From UBA5078 sp963977405 (GTDB taxonomy: Bacteria; Pseudomonadota; Gammaproteobacteria; Pseudomonadales; Pseudohongiellaceae): a DNA stretch of 64,000 nucleotides. The stretch's first letter is position 1. Every line of letters begins with the position of its first letter. Both the position numbers and the translations under genes were made by a program. This document shows, piece by piece, positions 27,250-36,110 of the stretch. The DNA lies in assembly GCA_963977405.1 (NCBI GenBank), contig CAXBOY010000002.1, forward strand, positions 1-64,000. The letters are read 5' to 3'. Below the pieces are notes generated by a model. The model had not been told where the DNA came from, made no database searches, and saw only the letters and a program-made list of their open reading frames with translations.

Positions 27250-27471
27250 ACTCGGGCAATTTGAGAACTGGCGATCTCGTTCGAACGGTACTTACGGGAA
27301 GAGAACTAGCCAGAATCGCTACCCCTAATACCCCGTACCAAAAAACCGAGAATACCCTCTTTGCAATCTAGACCACTCGATATCCTTGGTTGTTTTGAAC
27401 CAAGCAGGCAAGCAAATTTTCCTGAATCGTGTCAAACTAGATGCTTATCGATCCACAACGAGGAGATTTAA

Positions 27472-29040
27472 ATGAGCAGTACGCCGCAAGTTCCTGAAGA
27501 TTCCGAGCACAAATTAAGCTTGCGACATTTATGTCTTGAGGACTATGCAGATGTTAAAGCCATGTGGGACAACATCTACCAAGATTTTCACAGCTCATTC
27601 CCCGAAAAGCAGTTTCGTACTCAGCTTAAAGTTTTTCCCGAAGGGCAAATCTGTATCGAAGACCATGGAAAAGTGGTCGCCGCTGCGTTTTCGGTGATCG
27701 TGGATTATGACAAGTTCGGTGATAAGCATACTTACGAGGAGATTACCGGCAACGCCTATCTGAGTACTCACGACCCCAAAGGCGATGTGTTATATGGTGT
27801 AGACGTATTTGTAGACCCTCAGTATCGTGGCTTGCGCCTAGGGCGTCGCCTCTACGAAGCCCGCAAAGAGCTGTGCCAGAGCCTTAACTTGAGCTCGATC
27901 ATTGCTGGCGGACGCATCCCCAATTTCATTAAGTATGCGGATCAATACTCGCCCCACGAATACATCGAGCAGGTCAAGAAAAAAGAGATTTACGACCCTA
28001 TTCTTAGCTTCCAACTCTCCAACGATTTCGAGGTTAAGCGCTTACTGAAGGCCTATCTTCCCGAAGACAAAGAGTCGATGGGGTTCGCCACTCTACTACA
28101 ATGGCACAACCTGTACTACGAACCAAAGAAGAGCCCCTTGTTCGGCGGCGTGCGTACTTCTGCGCGCATCGGGCTCGTGCAATGGCAGATGCGAACAGTT
28201 AAATCTATAGAAGAGATTTTACAGCAGTTTGAATATTTTGTAGACGCGCTTTCCGACTATCAGTGCGACGCGGCGCTTTTTCCCGAGTTCTTTAATGCCC
28301 CATTAATGGGCATCGATACTCATGAAACCTCGCTTGACGCAATTAAGTATTTGGCAACTTGTACTGATACGATCATTCAATCAATCAGCAAGATGGCAGT
28401 CTCCTACAACATCAATATTATCGCCGGATCTATGCCGATCATAGAGGACGACCTACTGTACAATGTTGCGTTCCTATGCCGTCGAGATGGCACCATCGAT
28501 AAGCAATACAAAATACACCCAACACCTACAGAGAAACGTGATTGGATAATGGAAGGTGGCGACAGCCTCAAAGTTTTTGATACCGACTTTGGTAGAATTG
28601 GCGTGTTGATTTGCTACGACGTAGAGTTCCCGGAACTTGCGCGACTGCAGGCCGACAACGATATGCAGGTTCTGTTCGTCCCATTCTGGACCGACACGAA
28701 GAACGGCTATCTGCGAGTGCGCTGCTGCGCACAGGCTCGCGCTATAGAGAACGAATGTTACGTCGCCATCGCCGGCAGCGTCGGCAATCTGCCCAAGGTA
28801 GACAATGCCGATATTCAATATGCTCAGTCAGCAGTATTCTCACCTTCGGACTTCGCCTTCCCCTATGACGCAATCATGGCTGAGACCACGCCCAATACAG
28901 AGATGACGTTGATTGTGGACTTGGATTTAGAGAAGTTGAAAAAATTGCGCAACGAAGGCTCGGTACGCAATTACTTAGACCGCCGCCGCGATCTATATGA
29001 CGTTCGTTGGCTGAATGAGCAAGGACCGGACGCGGAGTAA
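27472..29040 (+). CDS. GNAT acetyltransferase - carbon-nitrogen hydrolase fusion
   Basis: A 522-residue cytosolic two-domain protein. Residues 1-190 are a GNAT N-acetyltransferase with the acetyl-CoA loop YRGLRLGRRLY (118-128). Residues 225-515 are a nitrilase-superfamily amidohydrolase with the complete triad E272 (LFPEFFNAP), K347 (QYKIHPT) and C381 (LICYDVEFPE). This fusion is a known arrangement in proteobacteria, but its substrate is not established to me. GAGGAG lies seven bases before the ATG. It is transcribed alone and converges with the MscS-type channel gene. Confidence 0.92.
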   Translation: MSSTPQVPEDSEHKLSLRHLCLEDYADVKAMWDNIYQDFHSSFPEKQFRTQLKVFPEGQICIEDHGKVVAAAFSVIVDYDKFGDKHTYEEITGNAYLSTHDPKGDVLYGVDVFVDPQYRGLRLGRRLYEARKELCQSLNLSSIIAGGRIPNFIKYADQYSPHEYIEQVKKKEIYDPILSFQLSNDFEVKRLLKAYLPEDKESMGFATLLQWHNLYYEPKKSPLFGGVRTSARIGLVQWQMRTVKSIEEILQQFEYFVDALSDYQCDAALFPEFFNAPLMGIDTHETSLDAIKYLATCTDTIIQSISKMAVSYNINIIAGSMPIIEDDLLYNVAFLCRRDGTIDKQYKIHPTPTEKRDWIMEGGDSLKVFDTDFGRIGVLICYDVEFPELARLQADNDMQVLFVPFWTDTKNGYLRVRCCAQARAIENECYVAIAGSVGNLPKVDNADIQYAQSAVFSPSDFAFPYDAIMAETTPNTEMTLIVDLDLEKLKKLRNEGSVRNYLDRRRDLYDVRWLNEQGPDAE

Positions 29041-29048
29041 TTCCGCGT
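29030..29048. terminator. Hairpin between convergent genes
   Basis: ACGCGGA and TCCGCGT flank a five-base loop that includes the stop codon of the GNAT-nitrilase gene. It lies in the ten-base gap before the stop of the opposing channel gene. It lacks a clear T-run on either side, so it may only slow or block transcription. Confidence 0.4.
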
Positions 29049-29050
29049 AT

Positions 29051-30322
29051 CTAGTCTTCATCACTAGCATCCTGGGGGCTACGCGCAAGTGTCGCCCCCA
29101 TTTCACGCATATCCACGCCACTTGGATGCTGGAATACCCGTAGACCAAACTCTGGCAAGATTGCCAACAAGTGATCGAATATATCCGATTGAATGCCTTC
29201 ATATTCGGGCCATACAGTCGTACTCGTAAAACAGTAGACCTCTAAGGGCAAGCCATCGGAGGTCATCGCGAGTTGACGCACCATAAGCGTCATATCCTGG
29301 TTCAACATCTTGTGCTTGCGAAGATAGCGCTCAACATAAGCACGGAAGGTGCCGATATTGGTGACTCTTCGCGCATTGACCGCATCGCTATTCTGCGCCT
29401 TGAGTTCTGCATTCCATTTTTCGATATCTTTCTGCTTGTCGTTCAGATACTCATCGATAAGCTGAAAGCGATGGAGTTTTTCTATCTCCTCGTCTGCTAG
29501 AAAGTGCACGCTGGTCTGATCGAGAAGAATGGCACGCTTAATGCGACGCCCACCGGACTCCTTCATGCCTCGCCAATTCTTAAAAGGGTCGGAAATAAAG
29601 CGCTTGGTAGGGACCGTTGTGATGGTCTTATCCCAGTTCTGAATTTTAATCGTATGCAGTGCGATGTCGATGACGTCGCCATCGGCATTTAGCCCTGGCA
29701 TCTCTACCCAATCTCCAACGCGCACAATATCGTTAGAGGAGATCTGCACACTAGCGACCAAGGAAAGCAGGGTGTCCTGAAACACAAGGATCAACACCGC
29801 CGCCATCGCACCTAAGCCAGACAGTAGGATGAGCGGTGAGCGGTCGATCAACGCTGCCACAACGAGAATGACAGCTAGCAGATAGACGACAATCTGAACA
29901 ACTTGAATATAACCTTTAACCGGCCGCCTATATGCGTCTTCGCGGCGCTGGTAAAGCTGCGTAATTAAATCAAGAACACCACTTATCCCCATTGCGATGA
30001 CTAATACAATGATTGCGCTACAGACATTGCGTATCACCAACACCACCGGCTCGGGCAAGCCCGGGACCAAAGTCACCCCTAAGGAGATGATTAAGGCTGG
30101 CACCACATTTGCGAACCGCGCGGTAACGCGACGATCTAGGAGGGCCGTGTCATGGCCGATTGGAGAGGCACGCAGTGCGCGATAAATACCCCTGACCAGA
30201 ATACGCTTCACGAGCCAGTTGCAGATCCAAGCGGCAACCAACAAGACACATACGCTGATTAGGGTAAGTAGTTCGGGATAGTTTTCCAGCCAAGCCAGAA
30301 TGGCTTCGTATTGCTCTAGCAT
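29051..30322 (-). CDS. MscS-family mechanosensitive channel, YbdG-like
   Basis: A 423-residue inner-membrane protein with about five membrane helices in the first 190 residues and a cytosolic beta domain (DIVRVGDWVEMPGLNADGDV, then TIKIQNWDKTITTVPTKRF). The long helical C-terminal insertion and overall length match E. coli YbdG (415 residues), a small-conductance channel responding to osmotic downshock. It lies downstream of the TonB-receptor-like gene on the same strand, with a 56-base gap that holds a hairpin. Confidence 0.88.
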   Translation of the reverse strand: MLEQYEAILAWLENYPELLTLISVCVLLVAAWICNWLVKRILVRGIYRALRASPIGHDTALLDRRVTARFANVVPALIISLGVTLVPGLPEPVVLVIRNVCSAIIVLVIAMGISGVLDLITQLYQRREDAYRRPVKGYIQVVQIVVYLLAVILVVAALIDRSPLILLSGLGAMAAVLILVFQDTLLSLVASVQISSNDIVRVGDWVEMPGLNADGDVIDIALHTIKIQNWDKTITTVPTKRFISDPFKNWRGMKESGGRRIKRAILLDQTSVHFLADEEIEKLHRFQLIDEYLNDKQKDIEKWNAELKAQNSDAVNARRVTNIGTFRAYVERYLRKHKMLNQDMTLMVRQLAMTSDGLPLEVYCFTSTTVWPEYEGIQSDIFDHLLAILPEFGLRVFQHPSGVDMREMGATLARSPQDASDED

Positions 30323-30341
30323 TCAAATCCCTATAAGACGG

Positions 30342-30376
30342 GTGAGGCCAGCGTCAGAGTTTGACGCCGGCCCCAC
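30342..30376 (-). terminator. Hairpin between TonB-receptor-like and MscS-like genes
   Basis: GGCC-A-GCGTCA and TGACGC-C-GGCC pair around a five-base loop, with a further GTG/CAC pairing outside. It begins three bases after the receptor-like gene stops (minus strand) and ends 20 bases before the channel start. With no strong T-run it is probably an attenuator or weak terminator. Confidence 0.5.
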
Positions 30377-30378
30377 GT

Positions 30379-32532
30379 TTAGAAAGTACCAGTAACCTTT
30401 AAGGAGACAACTCGGCCGGAACCACCACATTGATCCTCGAATTCTTCGATGATACCGCTAGTGATCGGGCCAAGATAGCGATGTCTTTCGCGACACTGGT
30501 CTTTGCTACCCGCATCGCGCGCGTCAAAGCGGAATGTGATGCCATTGAACGCCACAAACTCCACAAAGGCGTCGAGATGGGGATCCCCCGCTGTGTATTC
30601 GACATCGTCGATGTCGTAACGCACCATATTGCCGTCGAAGCGATTATTCCAGCTCATACCGTAATTCAAGCGGAGGGTAGGAATATCATGACGGAACCCC
30701 AGCATTAACCGACCACGGTTGTAGTTCGTAAAACGACGATCGATGCCTAAGAAGGGGTCTTCGATCTCTGAGTCCTGCACACTAAAGCCTGATGTCAGTA
30801 GCAGGTTCGGCATGTTAATCATCTTCATGCGCAGGCTCGCATTTAGGTTTAGGCCATACATAATGCCATCGCCAATGTTGCCATTTGTGGAGGCTATATT
30901 AGTCGGCGACGTCGAGATGTCGATACGATCGATAACATCAACATGTTTCATATAGCGTATATCGCCATCGATCACGCCGATATCATCTGCGAGACGATAT
31001 TCGAAACCAAGGCGTGTAATGAACACCTGCTCTTGCTTAAGATTAGCGTTGCCCGCTTGGGTGTTCGAGTCATTATCTTGGTTATCGCTGGCCGCCACGA
31101 AATCACTGAAGCTCAGCTGTTGAACAATCCTCTCGGCATTCCAGTTCAGCTGGAACGTCGGCGTTACGTCGAAACGGAAATCGACCTTCGGCTTAAGGAA
31201 GGCAAAGTCACGCTGATTGTACACGTCGCCCGTTTGCGTAATCTCAGACATCTCGTACACGAGTGAGCTCTCCAGCGTCATGCGCGAGTTCAGCTGCCAG
31301 TTGTGGACCAAAAACGGTTCTACGCGAATCTCCTCCACCGTGGAGTTTGAATTAGACACTTTCTGCGGAACAAGCCCACCGAAATCTGCAGATGGCGTGC
31401 CAGTGGTGGATCGCAGCGCGTAGCGCAAGCTGGAGTCCAAAATAGTTTGTGCGCGCTCAGCACCGAACTCAATGTCCTGACCCTGTGCCACGCTCATTGA
31501 GTAAGAGCCGCGCACGATACGCTCTCGAGTAGTGCTAGCAGACGCTAGGAAGAGGTTCTTAGACTCAGTGCCGTTATCATAGACGTCATAACGTTCACGA
31601 ACATTGGAGCGATCATTCTCATTGGTCACGACGATGACCTTAAAGCGTTGCCCGTTGGCGAAGTTGTACTCGTAGTCGCCGCCAATCTCCCAATTATCCT
31701 GATCTTCTGGCACATCTTCGCGCTGCACAGCGAGTGTGGTCGGGTTGCTGCGCAGATCAGTGGTCCATCGATCTACATCCGTGGTGTTATCGCTTATGCC
31801 AAAGAGACCGTTCAAGCGAGCGCTGCTGCGCTCATTGATCTCATAGCCTAGATTCGTCGAGAAATTATAGTCGGTGCGATCGCGAGTGCGCTCTTCGCGT
31901 ACCTGGTCGTTGAAGGACCAATCGCCCAAGCGGCTAGTCTCTTTAGAGGTGTAGTGCTCATAGCGCGGTTCCGCTTGGCCGCTAAACAAATAAGTAAAGG
32001 CACCAGACTGCCCACTGTAGGCAATTGACCCGCCTGGCACGACTTCGCCATCGATGTATCGATCTGCATTGACTTGATAGGAGATGGTATCGGTGTCGAG
32101 CGCCTCGAGCAGTACAACATTGACGATCTGACCGCTGCTGCGCACATCCAGCTCAGCGGAGGTGCCGCGGATAAGCTCGATATAGTCCACTTGAGAAGCG
32201 CTAATACGGCCCAACTGATCGCGAGATTGGTTACCCTTGCCCGCCATACGCTTGCCATCGATCAATATTTGGTCGCCGCCGCCAGCGCCTAGACCACGTC
32301 CGCCGCCACCTCCGCCGAAACCACCGCCTCCGCCGCCACCCGAAGAGACGCCCGGAATGCGGTTGATCATGTCCTGCGCAGTGGTCGGTGCCCACTCAGA
32401 GAAATAGGAGGAAGGGTAGCGTACGGTGCTATCCTCCGCATTCGTTGATTGGGAGAATGAAAGAGCGGAATAACTGCTAGTTACGAGCAGAATCGACGCA
32501 GTGAGTAATGACTTGCGGAAGGTGGAATTCAT
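30379..32532 (-). CDS. TonB-dependent receptor-like outer-membrane protein
   Basis: A 717-residue outer-membrane protein with a signal peptide (to about SALSFSQ). The plug domain (about 30-150) has MINRIPGVSS, a long glycine-rich segment, then GDQILIDGKRMAGKGNQSRDQLGRISASQVDYIELIRGTS in part. The remainder is a strand-rich barrel ending in a C-terminal phenylalanine (KVTGTF) as required for barrel insertion. No convincing TonB box is visible. Substrate unknown; no metal or siderophore genes are adjacent. The ATG at 32532 is chosen because the signal peptide starts there; an upstream in-frame start at 32607 adds 25 unlikely residues. Confidence 0.85.
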   Translation of the reverse strand: MNSTFRKSLLTASILLVTSSYSALSFSQSTNAEDSTVRYPSSYFSEWAPTTAQDMINRIPGVSSGGGGGGGFGGGGGGRGLGAGGGDQILIDGKRMAGKGNQSRDQLGRISASQVDYIELIRGTSAELDVRSSGQIVNVVLLEALDTDTISYQVNADRYIDGEVVPGGSIAYSGQSGAFTYLFSGQAEPRYEHYTSKETSRLGDWSFNDQVREERTRDRTDYNFSTNLGYEINERSSARLNGLFGISDNTTDVDRWTTDLRSNPTTLAVQREDVPEDQDNWEIGGDYEYNFANGQRFKVIVVTNENDRSNVRERYDVYDNGTESKNLFLASASTTRERIVRGSYSMSVAQGQDIEFGAERAQTILDSSLRYALRSTTGTPSADFGGLVPQKVSNSNSTVEEIRVEPFLVHNWQLNSRMTLESSLVYEMSEITQTGDVYNQRDFAFLKPKVDFRFDVTPTFQLNWNAERIVQQLSFSDFVAASDNQDNDSNTQAGNANLKQEQVFITRLGFEYRLADDIGVIDGDIRYMKHVDVIDRIDISTSPTNIASTNGNIGDGIMYGLNLNASLRMKMINMPNLLLTSGFSVQDSEIEDPFLGIDRRFTNYNRGRLMLGFRHDIPTLRLNYGMSWNNRFDGNMVRYDIDDVEYTAGDPHLDAFVEFVAFNGITFRFDARDAGSKDQCRERHRYLGPITSGIIEEFEDQCGGSGRVVSLKVTGTF

Positions 32533-32881
32533 TCTTTTCTGTGCCCTTGCCCTAAAAATAAGTGCGTACGCTATTAAAAAACGTGCGTTGATGCAATTTA
32601 ATATCATTCGTAATACATAAAATCACTTTCTTGCCATAGTTCTGACAAAGATCGTCAAACTTAAGCATAGGCCTAGGCCCCAAGGTATACGCATACTTGT
32701 GCTTGTGATTTTACAAAAGAGGCGGATCCACTTCATTTGATCTCTATACTTAGCATCTGAGACCGGCTTTAACCCTAAGCTATTCTCTCTAGCCCTAATC
32801 TCCTCGCCTACCGGAAGCTAGCCTTGGCGCAGTGCCGGGTGATATTCTGAAAACGAAAGAAACATAGAAAAGGTTTAATGA
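32533..32881. other. Divergent intergenic region
   Basis: About 350 bases between the receptor-like gene and the DUF1857 gene. The half nearest the receptor is A/T-rich and should carry its promoter. I looked for a Fur box and found only a poor match, so I do not call one. No coding sequence is apparent. Confidence 0.5.
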
Positions 32882-33364
32882 ATGCTCGAGTTTGCCCACA
32901 TCATTCAGATCAATGACCCTGAAGACCCTCAAATCCCACCAATGAGTCGACAACAACTATGGGACTGCTTGGTATTCCGCTCTAAGTATCCCGAGCACTT
33001 CACCCCCGCGCTTAGCAGCAACATAGAGCACTATACCGATGACGGGTTTGTCCGCAAACTCAGCTTCGGCGAAGGACATCTGCGCGATCGCGTCACCTTA
33101 ATAGAGCTGGAAGAGATTAGGACCACGCCTGCGGACGAGCAGCAGGCGCTCTTTGCTCAGAGCGTTACTAGAATCGAAGAGCCCGTACCGGGCTATTTAT
33201 TCGTGCGTTTCATGTACCGCAGAGACGACCCGCCAGCCAGTGATGGCGTAGACGTAGCGGAATATCTAAAATCCGCCTATGTGCAGAACGACCGAGAGGC
33301 CATTAGTCTAATTCGCAAGTTTGCACTAGAAGGCCTGCCCGGCGAGGGCTCATGGCTCCAGTGA
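32882..33364 (+). CDS. DUF1857 / AtaL-like SRPBCC protein
   Basis: A 160-residue cytosolic protein with the features of the DUF1857 family, a START/SRPBCC helix-grip fold. Matching features are an N-terminal FAHIIQINDP segment, RQQLWDCLVFRSKYPEHFTP, and a C-terminal helix ending in an acidic/lysine pattern. The SRPBCC fold binds hydrophobic ligands in a central cavity; the ligand here is unknown. The start at 32882 has AAGG about nine bases before it; an ATG four bases upstream is out of frame. Its 3' end overlaps the opposing lipoprotein gene by 15 bases. Confidence 0.78.
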   Translation: MLEFAHIIQINDPEDPQIPPMSRQQLWDCLVFRSKYPEHFTPALSSNIEHYTDDGFVRKLSFGEGHLRDRVTLIELEEIRTTPADEQQALFAQSVTRIEEPVPGYLFVRFMYRRDDPPASDGVDVAEYLKSAYVQNDREAISLIRKFALEGLPGEGSWLQ

Positions 33365-33877
33365 CACCCCGAGCAATTGCCCATAGCGGTCCTCGGTAAT
33401 ATGCTCCATTGGCAATTCGCCCCTTAGTAAGTCGTCGACATCGCGAGCAATGACCTGCACAGCCGCGATTCGATATTCAGCGGAATACTCCGCCTGCATC
33501 ACTCCAGCCCATAGGCTCAACATCCGCGAGTCTATCTGACGCACTTCGTTATCTTTAGCCCACTCACCGGATATTTGCGCGCCAATACGTTCAAGGTGAC
33601 CGTCGATTGTTCTAAATTGCACTGGCTCGAGATCCACCAATACGGATTCAGAGATATCCTGCCAACCTATAGGCATCATTTCCCAGCCTTCATAGAAACG
33701 GGCAACCCATACCAGATACTCTACTTCGGACTGACGCGCTTGATTGCTATCGTCTTCCCGATAGAGCCGCTTAAAATAGCTTTGCTGAGGAATTTGTTCG
33801 GGCCACTGGTCAAGTATGGCACTGCTCATGCAGCTCGCTAGAAGGACTGCCCAACTCATCAATACTGCTAATTTCAT
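33350..33877 (-). CDS. Hypothetical lipoprotein
   Basis: A 175-residue protein with a lipoprotein signal (MKLAVLMSWAVLLASC, lipobox LASC, Cys16). The mature part is acidic, rich in Trp and Tyr, and probably helical. I do not recognise a family. It overlaps the convergent DUF1857 gene by 15 bases at their 3' ends and is divergent from the fadJ-like gene across a 244-bp region that holds a palindrome. Confidence 0.7.
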   Translation of the reverse strand: MKLAVLMSWAVLLASCMSSAILDQWPEQIPQQSYFKRLYREDDSNQARQSEVEYLVWVARFYEGWEMMPIGWQDISESVLVDLEPVQFRTIDGHLERIGAQISGEWAKDNEVRQIDSRMLSLWAGVMQAEYSAEYRIAAVQVIARDVDDLLRGELPMEHITEDRYGQLLGVSLEP

Positions 33878-33937
33878 TATCTACGCAAACTCCACCTTAC
33901 TTATTCACTTCGGGGCATCATAGCAAACCCAGACGAA

Positions 33938-33971
33938 GGATTGGGCGATAACCGAACCTATCGCCCATTCC
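33938..33971. repeat. Inverted repeat in divergent region upstream of fadJ-like gene
   Basis: GGGCGATA and TATCGCCC around an eight-base loop, extended outward by T/A and GGA/TCC with one mismatch. It lies between divergent starts at 33877 and 34122. There is no T-run, so a protein operator or an mRNA leader structure is possible. Confidence 0.4.
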
Positions 33972-34121
33972 AAGCAAAAGCTCAACTTGCAAGAGCTTAC
34001 CCACAATGGTCAGTTGTTGTCTTAGTAGTCCAAAGCTGATTGAATTCCAGCATGCCTTAGAAAACTGCACTGCGAACTACTAGGCTCCAAGTCTCCCTAC
34101 AAAGCAAGGAATTCCATCACC

Positions 34122-36110
34122 ATGAACGAATCCATACCCGTCTGCCGAAACTGGCGAACAGTACACGACAAAGACGGCATTCTATGGCTGTTTATCGATC
34201 GCGAAGGCGAGGCTGTGAACTCCCTTTCCGAAGAAGTCTTGCGCGAGTTTGACACTCTACTGGACTACGCTAAGAAAACCCCCATTAAGGGACTAGCGAT
34301 ACTCTCAGATAAGCCCAGCGGATTCATACTAGGCGCCGACATACGCGAGTTCGACGGGTTCACAGATGCCGAACAAGTCACAAGCTCGATCGAGGAAGTT
34401 CATGACATGTTCCGCAAGCTGGAGAGCCTTAACTGCCCGACTGTAGCTGCATTTGAAGGGTATTGTCTCGGGGGCGGCCTAGAGCTGGCGCTGTCATGCT
34501 CTTACCGAATTGCCAAAGACATCCCCTCTACCAAGATCGGTTTCCCTGAAGTCCAGCTAGGCATTTTCCCCGGATTCGGTGGCTCCGCTCGTTCAGTGCA
34601 TCAGATTGGCGGATTGAAGGCTATGGAGCTTATGCTCTCCGCTCGCCAACTCGGAGCCCGGCAAGCCCGTGCTGTCGGCTTGGTCGACGAAGTGATCGGT
34701 CGACATGAGGAGCTCTACTGGGCCGCTAGGCGAGCTGTGCTCAACAAACGTAAGAGTCGCAAACCGAGCTTGCTAGCTCGCGCTTCCAACTGGGGCATAG
34801 CCCGCGGCTTCCTCGCCAAGCAGATGCGCAAACAAACTGCCATGCGCGCCAGAGAGGCACATTACCCGGCACCGTACCGCCTCATCGACACTTGGGAGGC
34901 CGTGGGGGGCGATCGCGACGCTATGATGCGCGCAGAGGCCAAGGCTGTTGGTCGACTAATGGTGACGCCTCAGGCAGATGGGCTGCGGCGCGTATTCGGC
35001 CTCATGGAGAGATTGAAACGCGAGGGCAAGAAAAGCGATTTCCGCGCTCGCCGCGTTCATGTAATCGGAGCCGGTGTGATGGGGGGTGATATCGCAGCCT
35101 GGTGCGTACTCCAAGGCTTAGAAGTGAGCCTACAGGATCGCGAGATGAAATTTATTACTCCCGCCTTACAACGCGCCGAAGCCTTATTTAAGAAGAAGCG
35201 TTTGAACCCTGCAGCTGTCAAAGCCGCAATGGAGCGCCTTCGCGCGGACGTCGAGGGAGCCGGCATCCCGCTGGCCGATGTAGTGATCGAAGTCATTGTG
35301 GAACGCCTCGATGCTAAACAGGCGTTGCTCAAATCGGTAGAGACCCAATTGCGCGAAGGTGCAATACTCGCCACCAATACTTCGTCGATCCCTATTGAAG
35401 AGATTGCAGAAGCGCTTACACATCCGGAACGACTCATTGGCCTGCATTTTTTCAATCCCGTAGCCAAAATGCCCTTAGTAGAGGTGGTGCAAGGGGCGCA
35501 GAGCGACCCAGACTTCCTCGCCAAAGGCGCTGCGTTCTGCGGCCAAATCAATCGCTTCCCTCTACCCGTAAAGAGCAGTCCGGGCTTCCTAGTCAATCGC
35601 GTACTTGCTCCGTATATGCTCGAAGCGATGCTCATTCACCAAGAGGGAGTGCCAATAGAGGCGATCGATGAAGCGGCCTTAGAGTTCGGCATGCCAATGG
35701 GACCTGTCGAATTAGCAGATACCGTGGGGCTCGATGTCTGCGCTATGGTAACGAAGACCTTGGGCGACTCAGCACAGGCCGAAGGTGTCACTGCTGCGCA
35801 GCTACAGGCAGTGGCGACGCTACAGAAATTAGTCAACGAAGGGAATCTGGGGCGCAAGTCCGGACAAGGTTTCTATCGATGGGAAAAAGACAAAGCGGTC
35901 AAACAAAAGGAGAACATTGCTGGCCATGACTTGACGCCGATTCGCGAACGCTTAATACGGGTTTACACCAACGAATGCGAAGCTGCCCTGCGTGATGGCA
36001 TCGTCACCGATGCGGACTTACTCGATGCAGGAATGGTGTTCGGCACAGGGTTCGCTCCCTTCCGAGGCGGCCCAATGCATTACCTGCATAGCACTCAAGG
36101 AGATGCATGA
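34122..36110 (+). CDS. fadJ: Enoyl-CoA hydratase / 3-hydroxyacyl-CoA dehydrogenase
   Basis: A 662-residue bifunctional beta-oxidation enzyme, FadJ-type. N-terminal crotonase domain (about 10-200) carries both catalytic glutamates (GGGLELALSC and FPEVQLGIFPG) and an oxyanion-hole segment GADIREF. The dehydrogenase domain begins at about 308 with the NAD motif VIGAGVMGG and contains LHFFNPVAKMPLVEV with the catalytic His. The C-terminal 3HCDH helices follow. It is slightly shorter than E. coli FadJ (714). Its stop overlaps the thiolase start, so the two subunits of the complex are co-translated. Confidence 0.9.
   Translation: MNESIPVCRNWRTVHDKDGILWLFIDREGEAVNSLSEEVLREFDTLLDYAKKTPIKGLAILSDKPSGFILGADIREFDGFTDAEQVTSSIEEVHDMFRKLESLNCPTVAAFEGYCLGGGLELALSCSYRIAKDIPSTKIGFPEVQLGIFPGFGGSARSVHQIGGLKAMELMLSARQLGARQARAVGLVDEVIGRHEELYWAARRAVLNKRKSRKPSLLARASNWGIARGFLAKQMRKQTAMRAREAHYPAPYRLIDTWEAVGGDRDAMMRAEAKAVGRLMVTPQADGLRRVFGLMERLKREGKKSDFRARRVHVIGAGVMGGDIAAWCVLQGLEVSLQDREMKFITPALQRAEALFKKKRLNPAAVKAAMERLRADVEGAGIPLADVVIEVIVERLDAKQALLKSVETQLREGAILATNTSSIPIEEIAEALTHPERLIGLHFFNPVAKMPLVEVVQGAQSDPDFLAKGAAFCGQINRFPLPVKSSPGFLVNRVLAPYMLEAMLIHQEGVPIEAIDEAALEFGMPMGPVELADTVGLDVCAMVTKTLGDSAQAEGVTAAQLQAVATLQKLVNEGNLGRKSGQGFYRWEKDKAVKQKENIAGHDLTPIRERLIRVYTNECEAALRDGIVTDADLLDAGMVFGTGFAPFRGGPMHYLHSTQGDA

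Noticed and set aside
32533..32881. Fur box upstream of the TonB-receptor-like gene
   Set aside because: The best A/T-rich match departs from the consensus at too many positions to call.
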